The notes beneath the pieces were generated by a model, which ran no database searches, was not told where the DNA came from, and saw nothing but the letters and a program-made list of their open reading frames with translations. The position numbers were made by a program, and so were the translations under genes. Positions 35,530-46,488 of a DNA stretch of 64,000 nt are shown here, one piece after another; position 1 is the first letter of the stretch, and each line of letters begins with the position of its first letter. The DNA lies in the NCBI RefSeq assembly GCF_001625215.2, contig NC_030382.2, positions 248,001-312,000 on the forward strand, given 5' to 3'. The stretch comes from Daucus carota subsp. sativus (taxonomy: Eukaryota > Streptophyta > Magnoliopsida > Apiales > Apiaceae).

Positions 35530-36740
35530 CTTATGTCTTTGAAAAAAATAAATATTTTTTAGCTTTTTTGAGAACTGTCACAAATTTTATTTAAATATTA
35601 ATTTTTTATAATATTAAAACTATACATATATCAAAAATATTAACATACATCCGTCTTCTGTCAAAATAAAAATAAAAATACATCCGCCTGATTCTTTATA
35701 GCATATTTTTTTAGCTCAACACACAAATTAGATTAGTCTTTCCTTCATGTAGTAGATCTAGTAGTAGTTCTTTAAATCTTGTAATCACTTTTTGTATCAA
35801 TCTTAATTTTCATCTTTGTCATTTGTCATTTTGTTCTTGCTTTTTACTCTTAGGCTACGAATCTTTCTCCAACCACATGAAACTCAAAATTGCTTGTGGA
35901 TTGAAAGGAGCCTTATTGATAGTTAATTACTCTCTAACTCTAGATTTGAATTACGGGAAGTGAGCAAATTCTTACACAAAAATGATTTGTGTGAAAGTTA
36001 AATCTTAAAAATTCCCAAAATTAATTGATTTTTAGTTTTATGATTTTTAAGTTTAATGATTTTTAGTTTATATATATATAAACTTATATTAAAAGCTGCG
36101 GTTCGTTTTGTTTAGTGTTTTTAAGCCCTCTTCTTATTTTTATAAGAAAACCTTCTTTCCCCTGTTTCGATTTAGCCGAGTAACCTTGTTTAGGTCCCGC
36201 CGAGTCACCGTGCGTTCTTTATTTTCTATTTGCGAGTTGCTGAGTTTTAGAGTCGTGGTTTTGTTGGATTTCTACGTCTGTTTCGAATTGTTGTCTGAGT
36301 CGTAGGCTGGGTTTCGTTTTGTTCGTTCCTGTTTCCTGCTGCGTTCCTTGAGTTCTATTTAGGATTTGTTTGAACCAGTTGTTTTTAGAGTCGTTTATGG
36401 TCGAGTTTTCACTAATGCGTTTTTGTTTTGGTTTACTTTGAGTAGCCGAGTCGCCGTTTTCCTTGCTGTAGTCATGGCCAGTAGAGATAGTAGTCTATAG
36501 ATGGGTTTTGTTGTATTTGTTTTACTGAGTTCTGTTGCGTTTATTGTTTTTGCTAGTTGTTTTTGATGAAGTCGAGTCCATCTGTTTAGAATAGTTCGAG
36601 TCGCAAAGTTTACCAGTTGTGGTTGAGTTTCTCAATGCATGGTGGCTGGGCAGATTAATTGTTTCTTGCGGCTGTGTTTTGGATTACAATTAAATTCTGT
36701 TGAGTATATATAAGTGGTCGTTTAGATGTTAACTTTTGTT
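35530..36740. other. Intergenic DNA, intron-like in places
   Basis: No protein-coding exon is recognised. From about 36090 the sequence becomes T- and G-rich with repeated 'gccgagtc' and 'gagtcgt' words. A similar composition and word set occurs at 54540-54920, downstream of the succinyl-CoA ligase relic. The two may be remains of one duplicated intron; this is only a resemblance by eye. Confidence 0.35.
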
Positions 36741-36916
36741 TAGGGCTGTCAAAAAAATCCGAAAAATCCGATATCCGTCCGAAAAATCCGTTACCGTATC
36801 CGGGAAAATGCGGATATAATCCGTATCCGGAAAAAAGCGGATATTATCCGTATTCGAATCCGGAGATTGCGGATACGGATATGGATATAGGCATATCCGT
36901 ATCCGAAAATATTTAA

Positions 36917-36996
<80 letters not shown>

Positions 36997-37740
36997 CCTG
37001 AATTCAAAAATAAATAAATATAATATTACCTATATAAATTTATTATGTATTTATATTTTTTTATTTTATTAATGTAAATTTTGAACAAGAATTACTAATA
37101 TTTTAGAATAAAAACATTAAATTTAAAAGTGAAAAAAACCAAAGATGAATTGGGCTTAATACAATTATCCATTTGTAAGTCACTGTGACGCATGTGAAGA
37201 AGTAATAGAACCAATAGAGTAGCAGTAGTCAATCGACCCAAAACCAACAATCACAAAACCTAATGTCGCCGCGCCCTCTTCTAACCCTAAAAGCAAAGTC
37301 CGAATCTCCACCGCATCTGATTTCCGATCTGATTTCCAAATCAGTCTTCCGCATCTGTCTTCGACTAGTTCTTATAAATCACCGTGATTTATATATTTTC
37401 CGGATCTGCTTTGATTCTTGTTTCTTAATCTAAGAAGCAATGATTTGTGCTTTGTTTGATTCTTTGGTTGCAGATTTGATTTAACAATCGAGTTTTGTTT
37501 GATTCTTTGGTTCAAAACATGCGTTTTAATGAATCTCAGGATGTATATTTCATTTTTGGTGTTTGAAAAAACGGATCCGGATATTATCCGTATCCGGATA
37601 ATATCCGGCGGATACGGATACGGGTATTATTTTTCAAAAATTTGTGGATACGGATCCGGATTCGGATACGGTTTTCAGTAGGCGGATCCGGATACCGATT
37701 TGGGCAAATCCGTATCCGTTTTATCCGTTTGACACCCCTA
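36741..37740. mobile_element. hAT element, 1000 bp, with exact 8-bp target duplication
   Basis: Starts TAGGGCTGTCAAA and ends TTTGACACCCCTA, flanked by CTTTTGTT on both sides (36733-36740, 37741-37748). Both ends have inverted 'tatccgtatccg/cggatacgg' subrepeats, and the left part has (TA)n tracts at about 36920-36956 and 36965-36990. The middle (about 37200-37450) is GC-richer, with 'accctaaaagc' and promoter/5'UTR-like sequence but no transposase. This is a non-autonomous deletion derivative that may keep the 5' region of its parent. Confidence 0.92.
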
Positions 37741-37789
37741 CTTTTGTTTAGTGCGTTTGAGTTTGTTATTGTCCTGTTTTGATTACTGG

Positions 37790-39499
37790 CCATATGTGGG
37801 GCAGTCGGGACTGAATCGTAGCAAATATAATGAAGTTCTAGTTTTGGACGAATTCTCAAAGGGTTAGTACACAGGAATTTCTTGAAAATATCCCTGGGCA
37901 GTTTCTTTTGATATTTCCACATAAATAGGTCCCTATGGATATATGAATTTGGTCACGACCATATTTGGGGCAGTCAGGACTGAATCGGAGCAGATATAAT
38001 GAAGTTCGAGTTTTTGACGAATTCTCAAAGGGGTTAGTACACGGGAATTTCTTGAAAATATCCCTGGGCAGTTTCTTTTGATATTCCCACATAAATGGGT
38101 CCCTATGGATATATGAATTTGGTCACGACCATATTTGGGGCAGTCGGGACTGAATTAGAGCAAATATAATGAAGTTCGAGTTTTTAACGAATTCTCAAAG
38201 GGGCTAGTACACGGGATTTTCTTGAAAATATCGCCTGACAGATTCTTTAGATATTTTCACATAAATGGGTCCCTATAGATATATGAATTTGGTCATGATC
38301 ATATTTGGGGCAGTCGGGACTGAATCGTAGCAGATATAATGAAGTTCGAGTTTTTGATGAATTCTCAAAGGGGTTAGTACACGGGAATTTCTTGAAAATA
38401 TCACCGGGCAGGTATTTTTGATATTTTCACATAAATGAGTTCCTATGGACATATGAATTTAGTCCGACCATATTTGGGGCAGTCGTGACTGAATCGGAGC
38501 AGATATAATGAAGTTCGAGTTTTTAACGAATTCTCAAAGGGGTTAGTACACGGGAATTTCTTGAAAATATCCCTGGGCAGTTTCTTTTGATATTCCCACA
38601 TAAATGGGTCCCTATGGATATATGAATTTGGTCACGACCATATTTGGGGCAGTCGGGACTGAATCGGAGCAGATATAATGAAGTTCGAGTTTTTAACAAA
38701 TTGTCAAAGGGGTTAGTACACGGGAATTTCATGAAAATTTCACCGGGAAGTTTCTTTTGATATTTTCACATAAATGGGTCCCTATAGATATATGAATTTG
38801 GTCATGATCATATTTGGGGCAGTTGGGACTAAATCGTAGCAGATATAATGAAGTTCGAGTTTTTAACGAATTCTCAAATGGGTTAGCACACGGGAATTTC
38901 TTGAAAATATCCCTGGACGGTTTCTTTTGATATTTCCACATAAATAGGTCCCTATGGATATATGAATTTGGTCACGGCCATATTTGGGGCAGTCGAGACT
39001 GAATCGTAGCTGATATAATGAAATTCGAGTTTTTAACGAGTTCTCAAAGGGGTTAGTACCCGGGAATTTCTTGAAAATATCCCTGGGCAGTTTCTTTTGA
39101 TATTTCCACATAAATAGGTCCCTATGGATATATAAATTTGGTCACGACCATATTTGGGGCAGTCGGGACTGAATCAGAGCAGATATAATGAAGTTCGAGT
39201 TTTTGACGAATTCTCAAAGGGGTTAGTACACGGGAATTTCATGAAAATTCCACCGGGAAGTTTCTTTGGATATTTTCACATAAATGGGTCCTTATAGATA
39301 TATGAATTTGGTCACGACCATATTTGGGGCAGTCGGGACTGAATCGTAGTAGATATAATGAAGTTCGAGTTTTTGATGAATTCTCAAAGGGGTTAGTACA
39401 CGGGAATTTCATGAAAATTTCACCGGGAAGTTTCTTTTGATATTTTCACATAAATGGGTCCCTATGGATATATGAATTTGGTCACGACCATATTTGGGA
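37790..39499. repeat. Tandem array, about ten copies of a 170-bp monomer
   Basis: The landmark 'ggggcagtc' recurs at 37801, 37970, 38140, 38310, 38479, 38649, 38819, 38989, 39159 and 39329, with the eleventh, truncated, at about 39495. The spacing is 169-170 bp every time. Monomers differ by a few to about 15 percent by eye and fall into two variants, with 'ccctgggcag' or 'caccgggaag' in the second half, in no strict order. Because 170 is not a multiple of three, the open frames on the minus strand change register at each unit and are not a protein. The length is in the range of plant satellites, but ten copies is a small local array. Confidence 0.93.
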
Positions 39500-40278
39500 C
39501 ACACTCTTCACCACCTTTATGGTGGAGTGGTTTTGTGCCTTGCACACTACTACACACAAATAAACTAATGTCCTTCAACAATGATTTTAACCAAGTGACC
39601 TCGCAACAAGTGAGTGCCATTGCGTGGTATTCCGCTTCTGCTGTGGACCTCGCAACAAGGGACTGTTTCTTCGTTTTCCACAAGATGGGAGATGAACCCA
39701 ATCACACACAGTAGCCTGAGGTCGACCTTCGAGTCACAGGACATGTTGCCCAGTCACTGTCACAATAAGTAGTGAGCTGGGCAGCACTTGACGAAGCCAG
39801 AAGAATTCCATGTTTCGGATTGTTCAGATGGTACCTTAATATTCTCTTGGCCGCTTGCATGTGCACATTGGTTGGTTTCTGCATGAACTGAGCTAAATTG
39901 TGCACAGGAAATGAAAGATTAGGCCTTGTAATTGTCACATAGATGAGCTTCGCCAAGAGTTTTTGATAAATACTAGGATCTGCCAGGAGATTTCCCTTAT
40001 CCAGAGTCAGGGTCACATGAGCATGCATTAGAAGTTTGAGGGGAGTTGTGTTTGACATTCCAAACTCCTTGATCATGTCTTGAACATACTTGCGTTGAGA
40101 TACAAAGAACCCAGCTTCACTTCTATCAATTTCCAAACCGAGAAAGTAGTTTACTGGCCCAAGATCCTTCATGAGAAAATGTTTTGACAGCTCCCTTTTC
40201 AAATTGTCGATGGCAGATCTGCTATTTCCCACAAGTAGGAGGTCATCCACATATATGAGTACCAGTGTGATCGATTCC
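39500..40278 (-). pseudogene. Copia reverse transcriptase/RNase H fragment
   Basis: Minus-strand frames show the C-terminal half of a Ty1/Copia polyprotein. They hold YVDDLLLVGN (the reverse-transcriptase catalytic motif, at about 40260-40235), FLMKDLGPVNYFLGLEI, SQRKYVQDMI, then the RNase H start [27 protein letters not shown] and EVTWLKSLL. The reading is split into two frames near 39702 and ends near 39530, where it abuts the 170-bp array. Upstream, at 40279, it is cut by LTR-like sequence. It is a relic of an old element. Confidence 0.85.
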
Positions 40279-40561
40279 TGTTAGGTCCAAAGTATCGTAG
40301 AAGGGGCGGTTGAATACGATACTCACTACAATTTAAAATTCTTTCGAATCTTGCAGATAAACAAATTGCAGTTTTGTAATAGGTTTCGTGTTCCGGATAT
40401 TTATTGGGTCGATTTCTGAGGATATGAAAATATTAAACCAACACACAATATTTTCCAAGGTATATCTGTATATTGTTAAATACCTCGAAGGATGCTATAA
40501 ATCCAAAACCGAAGGTTGGCTACAATGGCTACTACTACTTACACTCACAAACCCTAGCTTC

Positions 40562-40563
<2 letters not shown>
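40279..40563 (-). mobile_element. LTR-like fragment cutting the Copia relic
   Basis: The sequence begins TGTTAGGTCC at 40279, followed by 'tagaaggggcggttgaatac', the reverse complement of the 'ttcaaccccccttcta' type end also seen in the solo LTR at 1938-2980. It therefore looks like the 3' edge of a Copia LTR on the minus strand. Its other end is lost in the TA microsatellite. Confidence 0.55.

Positions 40564-40564
<1 letters not shown>

Positions 40565-40652
<88 letters not shown>
40565..40652. repeat. Long (AT)n microsatellite
   Basis: About 44 uninterrupted AT dinucleotides. Frames that read Ile-Tyr repeats on both strands here are artefacts of it. Confidence 0.98.
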
Positions 40653-40657
<5 letters not shown>

Positions 40658-40905
40658 GTGACAATCAAGCAGCCTTGGCAATTGCAGCCAATCCGGTGCT
40701 TCATGAGTGCACCAAGCATATAGAGATCGATCGCCACTTTATTCGTGATAAGATCAATGAAGGAGAAGTGATCACATCTCATGTTCCATCTCATATGCAG
40801 CTGGCAGACATGTTAACAAAGCCGTTGGGAATCAAACAACAAATTTTTCTTCTTCGCAAGCTTGGAGTCTCAGCAAGTACCACCACTCTGCTTGAGGGGG
40901 AGTAA
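40653..40905 (+). pseudogene. Copia RNase H C-terminus on the plus strand
   Basis: Beginning just after the microsatellite, the plus strand encodes the end of a Copia polyprotein: [49 protein letters not shown] and the final LLEGE stop. This is the segment that should directly follow the RNase H part encoded on the opposite strand at 39500-39700. The 'gagggggag' at 40895-40903 would be the polypurine tract. Confidence 0.85.
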
Positions 40906-41210
40906 TAAAGTTTAGTGATGGGTTTCATTAGCTGAGTAGACTAAGTAGTGGCAGCTGATTAGGACTCATATAGGGTCCATCAGTATGTTGGTAAGAAGCA
41001 TCTAGATTATTGAGTAGTTGTCTCTTTCATGAGGTTATGTTAGTCTTTTGCTTATTAGTACTATGTTCAGAAGTTGTTAGCTAGGATGTGTCCGTTGTAG
41101 TCTTATATAGACAAGAACATGTAACAGAATGGTCCTTGTGTGTGTAAGTTGTTGTTGCAAAGTTAAATCAAACACACATCCTACTTTCATCGTCTCTACA
41201 GCTAGTATAG
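40906..41210 (+). mobile_element. Probable LTR of the Copia relic
   Basis: Directly follows the polypurine-like 'gagggggag'. It contains 'gtcttatatagacaagaaca', a TATA-containing stretch, and 'tagtatagtctatcattttc' beyond its likely end. The terminal dinucleotides are not clear, so the boundaries are approximate. Confidence 0.45.
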
Positions 41211-41330
41211 TCTATCATTTTCTCTTTTGTGAATTGTTTTCAATGTTATTTTAGACAATTGAGATTTTTTAGTTAAAAAGATAATATATTTTAGTTAAAA
41301 TAAATAATTGGTTATATAGATAGACCCATA

Positions 41331-41426
41331 TTTCGGCCCAAGTACCGACCGACGAACCGACCAACTAAACTTTCAATGTTTCGGCCCAAGTACCGACCGA
41401 CCAACCGACCGACCAAACTTTCAATG
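41331..41426. repeat. Two-copy 48-bp tandem repeat
   Basis: Copies at 41331-41378 and 41379-41426 both begin TTTCGGCCCAAGTACCGACC and end 'aaactttcaatg'. They differ at a handful of bases. Confidence 0.85.
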
Positions 41427-41654
41427 TTTCGGGTTTAATAGTATTGTATAGTAAGTATAGATTTGAAATTTGATAATTATTAAAAATAATAAATTTACTA
41501 ATTTTTATTTATTATTATTATTTTAAATATATATAAAATATTATATAAATATACATGCAAGTTTTAAGTATAACGTGTTGGTTATTTTAAAAAAAAAAGT
41601 AAAAAGAATTTACAGGGTGATCAGAAAAGCGAAGCAGAGCTTCACAAAACCAAC

Positions 41655-41709
41655 AAGAAAAGAACAAGAGGATTCTCATTTGCTATCTCGCCGCTGTCTC
41701 GGCACGGCG
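41655..41709 (+). pseudogene. Succinyl-CoA ligase alpha relic, 5' part of split exon
   Basis: When the 12.6-kb LTR insertion is ignored, this flank continues into the 54316 flank in one frame: SRRCLGTA here, then PPPTEFIDKNTRVICQGITGK there. Basic and serine-rich residues before the conserved domain would fit a mitochondrial presequence. No ATG was found in frame close upstream, so the 5' end is damaged or lies in another exon. Confidence 0.6.
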
Positions 41710-44700
41710 TGTAATATCCCATATTATTAAATTTAGATTTGATTATTATAAATCTATTTGTCTAGATATTATTGTTGTCTCTAGTTGAATATTGATGTGA
41801 TTATGTGAAATAGTTGTATGTGATTATACTTGTTTCATGGATTAATATGGATTTTACAGATTTTTCGTCCTCCTTCTTTCTTTGATTCCGAGGACGGAAT
41901 CCCTATAAGGAGGGTAGATTGTAATGACCCGGACTTTTTAAAATTTATTTAATATTATGAAAGTGATTTTCTTCAAAGAAGGGAATAAGATTTAATATTT
42001 TATTCCAGTTTAATGAGTTTTCAAGGTTTTATATTTAAACCCCGAGTTATTGTGTTATTGATAAATAATTGTATTTTCAAAACTGATTTTCATATTTTGT
42101 TTTGAAAATTCTAAATGATAATTATGTGAATATATGTGGTATGTGACTAAGTGTTACTGGTGGTATTGCTCGTTTAATTATTTATGTTGATTTATGATTA
42201 TTATGTGATTAATATATGAATTTTTGTGAATTTTATATTATCTGGTTTATTGCGTTAACTGCTCATATGTGTTCGTATTTGAGAGATTTCAATTTCTATA
42301 TGCTCAGGAGAAAATATAGTTTATTTGGATATTTTCATATCGATTTATGGAATGTTAGATGATTTTATAATCAATTTACGGATTTAATTGCGTATATTTA
42401 TATTTAATTATTGATTATTTGATTTCCGTAAAACCGTCCACTCGTAACGGTGTAGCAAATTTTCTTCCCGGAAGTTTCGAGAAAACTCACCTTTAGCCTA
42501 ATTTGAATATTCCGAACACTTTTCGTGTTTTGACTTTTTCGATCCGGAGTACGGTTTTCCCCGGAGTCGGTCCGGCGGAGTTTTTCGGGTATTTTAATTG
42601 TTGATAATTATCTAGTTTGTCTCGATATACGTGAAAGCCAGATATTTTGATTATTATATTACTTTTTATCGAAATACGTGCAAATGGGACCCGCAGACCA
42701 ATGATTGATTTAAAAAGCCCCGTTTTGATGATTATCTCGTAAACCGGTACCAATTGGACCCCGCTTTATTAATATAAAGATATTAAATACGTATTTTCAT
42801 GTCATATACGATCCAAAGGGGTACCAATTATTTGTAAATATAAATAGACTTTCATGTAACTTATTTTCACCGTAAAAAAATCATTTTCACCAGTTTCTTT
42901 TCACGAATACCGAGAAACCGAGCTGCGTTCTTCGTGTTCTTCGTAATCAAACGAGGATTTGAAGGTGTTATTGGAATCCGATGGAGGTGTATGAATAGTC
43001 AAAACGAAGCTATCGACGCGTAGAATCAAGTTTAATCATCCGTTTATATGCAGATTCAACAGGATTTGGACGAGACGTGTACGCTTGAAGACGTCAGAAA
43101 GTCGGAAGGGTATTGCAAAGCGAATAAGGGATGAATCGAGTAAGCGAAGCGATGTGGCGAATAAAGTATAACTAGAGATGGTCTAGAGATTACGAGATGC
43201 ATAGATTGTGAAAGTTGAAAGATGAGATAGAGATGTGAGATTGGAGTCAGATTTAAGGCAAGTATCCTGCACCCTGCTTTTGGATATATTGCATATTCTG
43301 ATCCATTCTTTTTATATGTGTTGCAAGTATCCTATACCTTTCTTTTGGATATTTTGCAATTATTCTGATCAATTCTTTTCGTATGTGTTGCAAATATTCG
43401 TACCACTCTTTTTCATATTTGAAAGTGGAAATATTTTATCCATCCTGTTCTAATCCTTAAAAATTCAGATAATTCCAGTTTTACAAATTAATTCGAAGTT
43501 CAGATTGTCATTGAAGCATGTGTTGCTCAGTGATGGTTAGAACCTAGAATGACTTGGGATCTTCTTGATTATTCAACCCGCCATTGTCATGCTGGTTTAG
43601 CAGGCTAAATTCAGTTGCTTAGCCGATAATGGAGGATACTGAATAGTTAAGGATTTCCTGAACTATGATTTATGGAGGGATGGACTCTGGTTTATGAAAA
43701 GTTGATTATCAAAGTTTGATTTGGAATTATTCTATCATCGATATTGATTGTGTTTATGTTCTGTTGTTATACGTTGACCTGTTATTGAATTATAGAATTG
43801 GATTGTTGTTTTTATAAAAATATGTGGACCAAATGAGTGGTCATGTTAGGCCAATGAGTGCCTTGGATCCAGTGATAGAGCATGGCGGGGCCTGCTCAGG
43901 GTTAGTGCAGAACTGATCAGCTGCCTAACCTTGGTTTTAATTAAAATGTGATAGTCCAATTCAATAATTCTTTGGAAAGATTGAATTTCTCAGTTTAAAT
44001 GCTGCAAGGTATTGTAAATCATTCTATACAATACCATGAACTCATGAACTCAGGTTGAATCCTCTTATATCTTGAACTCGTAAACTTCTGTTATATCATT
44101 TCAGAACTATCATTGTTTATTATTACTTGCTGAGCATTGTTGCTCACCCTTGCTATTCCTTTCTAACCCTTTCAGAAAGGCTTAAAGATGAGATGATTGA
44201 TTGAGATTGTGAATAAGGCTAATGCTAGGCGAGGAGACAGAGTTGAGGATCCAGTGGTCGAGGAGTGTTCAGGAAAGTTGATGAGGTTGGTGCAAGCTAG
44301 AGCTGTGCTATAGGGATTCAAGTGTAAGTCATAGCTGGAATAGTTGACAGCGATTCTTCTTATCGAAGATGATCTGATTTGGTAAGAAATGTTGTGTAAT
44401 ATTAGTGGTGGATTCTAATTTCAATACTGTAACCTGGATGCGATCCTGTTGCTTTTAGGGGGTTGAAATGTCTCTTTCGAATCATTTATTAAAGTTTAAA
44501 TGTTCTCTTGAAATTCTCTTATTATGGCTTTCAAGTTTGAAATTCAGGTTTTGAAATCATTTGATTTATGTTCTCTTTCAAAATCTTTTATTATGGTTTT
44601 CAAGCTTTGAATTTCAAGTTTTAAATGCTCTGGATTTCATTATCTTTAAAAAAAAAATAATAAAAAAAAATACAGGTTTTCAAAAGTGTTTAAAAATGGG

Positions 44701-44751
44701 TTTTATGTGGTGACGTCAGAATCCAGACCCCCGGATTCTCGGGCTGTCACA
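41710..44751 (+). repeat. LTR 1 (5' LTR) of the LARD-like element
   Basis: Starts TGTAATATCCC and ends GGCTGTCACA. At 41884-41930 it contains a degenerate copy of the polypurine tract plus LTR start ('ctataaggagggtaga' then TGTAATGACCC at 41920), that is, a second LTR-like beginning 210 bp inside the LTR. The short open frames at 42493-42753 (minus) and 43235-43453 (plus) recur in all three LTRs and have no protein similarity. Confidence 0.92.
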
Positions 44752-44753
44752 GT

Positions 44754-44765
44754 TGGTATCAGAGC
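44754..44765 (+). promoter_or_regulatory. Primer binding site, initiator tRNA-Met
   Basis: TGGTATCAGAGC two bases after the LTR end is the standard plant retrotransposon primer site. The same site occurs at 49534-49545. Confidence 0.92.
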
Positions 44766-45856
44766 AACAGGTTACAAGTTATTGAAATTTGAGTATAGAT
44801 TATAGTCTTAAGTTTTCTAGAGAAGAAAGTTGTGTAACCTCACATAGAGGTATGGTTAGACTATTTGGGAATAGTCTAGTGATGTGAGTGAAGCATAGAG
44901 TCTAGTTAGACGACTAAGTTGAGTGTATAAGTTTAGAGAGATTTTGATCCCTAAGTTAGACATATGATTTTTTTAAGATGACTCATTGAGATGATGGATT
45001 GTGAGAAAGGTCAAGATTAGACCTAGGTAGAATAGTTTGATAATGAATGATTGAGTTGGGATTGGTAAAGATGCAGAGTTCAAAGTATTCTGACTATACT
45101 GCATAATTGAAAATGGTCTATTGTATTGACTTGAGAATGATAGAGATGCATGGTTCATAGTATGTTGACCATGTCAGATATTTGGAAGAGGTATATTGTT
45201 TTAGTGAGATATGAAGAGTTAGTGTAGAATATGAGTTGTGTTGGATTAGAAGAAGAGATTTGTAGATAGAGGTTGATAGATGAGAAGTGCATGATAGAGA
45301 GTATGTGGAGTTGAGTCCAGTTATTAGAGGTGATGTGTGCGAGTAAGTTAGAACGTTAGTCCTCGGCGATGACGCTTTAAGTTAATCGGGATTTTAAACG
45401 ACATCAAGGTGGGCCCATAACCCACAGGTTGGCGATCCATACAATCGATGATATGCTACGTGTTTTGCTAGTGACTTCACAGATAATGGGGATGAAGTGG
45501 AGGCCAAGACTTATTACGAACTATAACGTCTACGATGACATCTTACGAGGCTATTACGAATCAACATCGATCGATTATCGAGAACATTGAAAAGAAGACA
45601 TATATCGAACAATGATTTATTGAAGCAGAGCGAAAATCTGAGAAGACCTTGGTAATACCTCTCTTCAACTAAGATTCTTTTGGATTGTTTTTCTCATCAG
45701 TGAGATATTATCATGATATCCTTTCGACCAAAGTTTCGATAAATGAGATTTTCAATTTCTCAAATTCTAAGATGATAATGATATTGATTATTGGTGTGAG
45801 TTAGTATTGAATCGGTGTATGATAAAGGCGTGTTATGAAGAGACAGTGGAATTCCT

Positions 45857-46040
45857 TGATATTATTGATATTCTGTGATATCCCTTGATATTCTTCCATA
45901 TTCTTTGATATCCCTTAATATTCGTTGATATTCGTTGACATTCTTTGACACTCTTTGATATTCCTTGATATCTTTTCGATATTCCTTAATATATTCCTCG
46001 ATAATCCTTAACATTCCTTGATGCTCCTTCATATTTCTTG
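45857..46040 (+). repeat. Degenerate 'ttgatattcc' minisatellite in internal region 1
   Basis: About 15 imperfect units of 10-13 bp (ttgatattcc, ttgatatccc, ttgacattct and so on). An essentially identical tract lies at about 50636-50820 in internal region 2. Confidence 0.85.
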
Positions 46041-46488
46041 GATTCTTTCCATCTGATTGGGATGAACAACCCTATGTATAGGGGACACAAGGTATACCTG
46101 TCTGTGTGATAGGAGTTGGATGGGACGCCATCACTTGTGTGTGTTGTGATTACAAGAAGGTTAAAAACCTTTAGTAGTGTCTAATATGGACACGCAACAT
46201 GAAGTTCATTTGATCGTATTGATCTCCCAGTCACTCTTGTATTCCAATGTGACCTATTTTGAAAATATCTTGTTCCTCCGAAATTCCCAAAGATTGATTC
46301 TTGGGAAATGAAGTTTGCAATTGTGAAGGTTTTGATTCTCCTATTTCTTTAACTTTGAAGGGTATGCCAAAGTTGAGCAAAGGCGGACGAGCATGTGATA
46401 TTATGAAGCGTGTACAATGATCTTATAAATGATACGTTTTAGTTCTCATCGCGGATTCTGAGGACAGAATCCTTATAAGGGGGTGGAA

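Larger units (their letters stand above)
44752..46488 (+). other. Internal region 1 of the LARD-like element, non-coding
   Basis: 1737 bp with no long open frame. It starts with the tRNA-Met primer binding site (44754-44765) and ends with the polypurine tract. At about 45857-46040 it holds a degenerate 'ttgatattcc' minisatellite of some 15 units. Confidence 0.9.

Noticed and set aside
37584..39111. A family of similar minus-strand frames reading MW(K/E)YQKKLPRD...
   Set aside because: They are translations of the 170-bp tandem monomer. The monomer length is not a multiple of three, so the frame breaks at each unit.
37790..39499. Regularly spaced repeats considered as a CRISPR-like array
   Set aside because: The whole 170-bp unit repeats with no unique spacers, and the genome is a plant's.
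37790..39499. Centromere or pericentromere called from the 170-bp monomer
   Set aside because: Ten copies within a gene-containing region are too few; length alone is not evidence of centromere function.
40473..40794. Open frames ending or starting in Ile-Tyr repeats
   Set aside because: Produced by the (AT)n microsatellite at 40565-40652.
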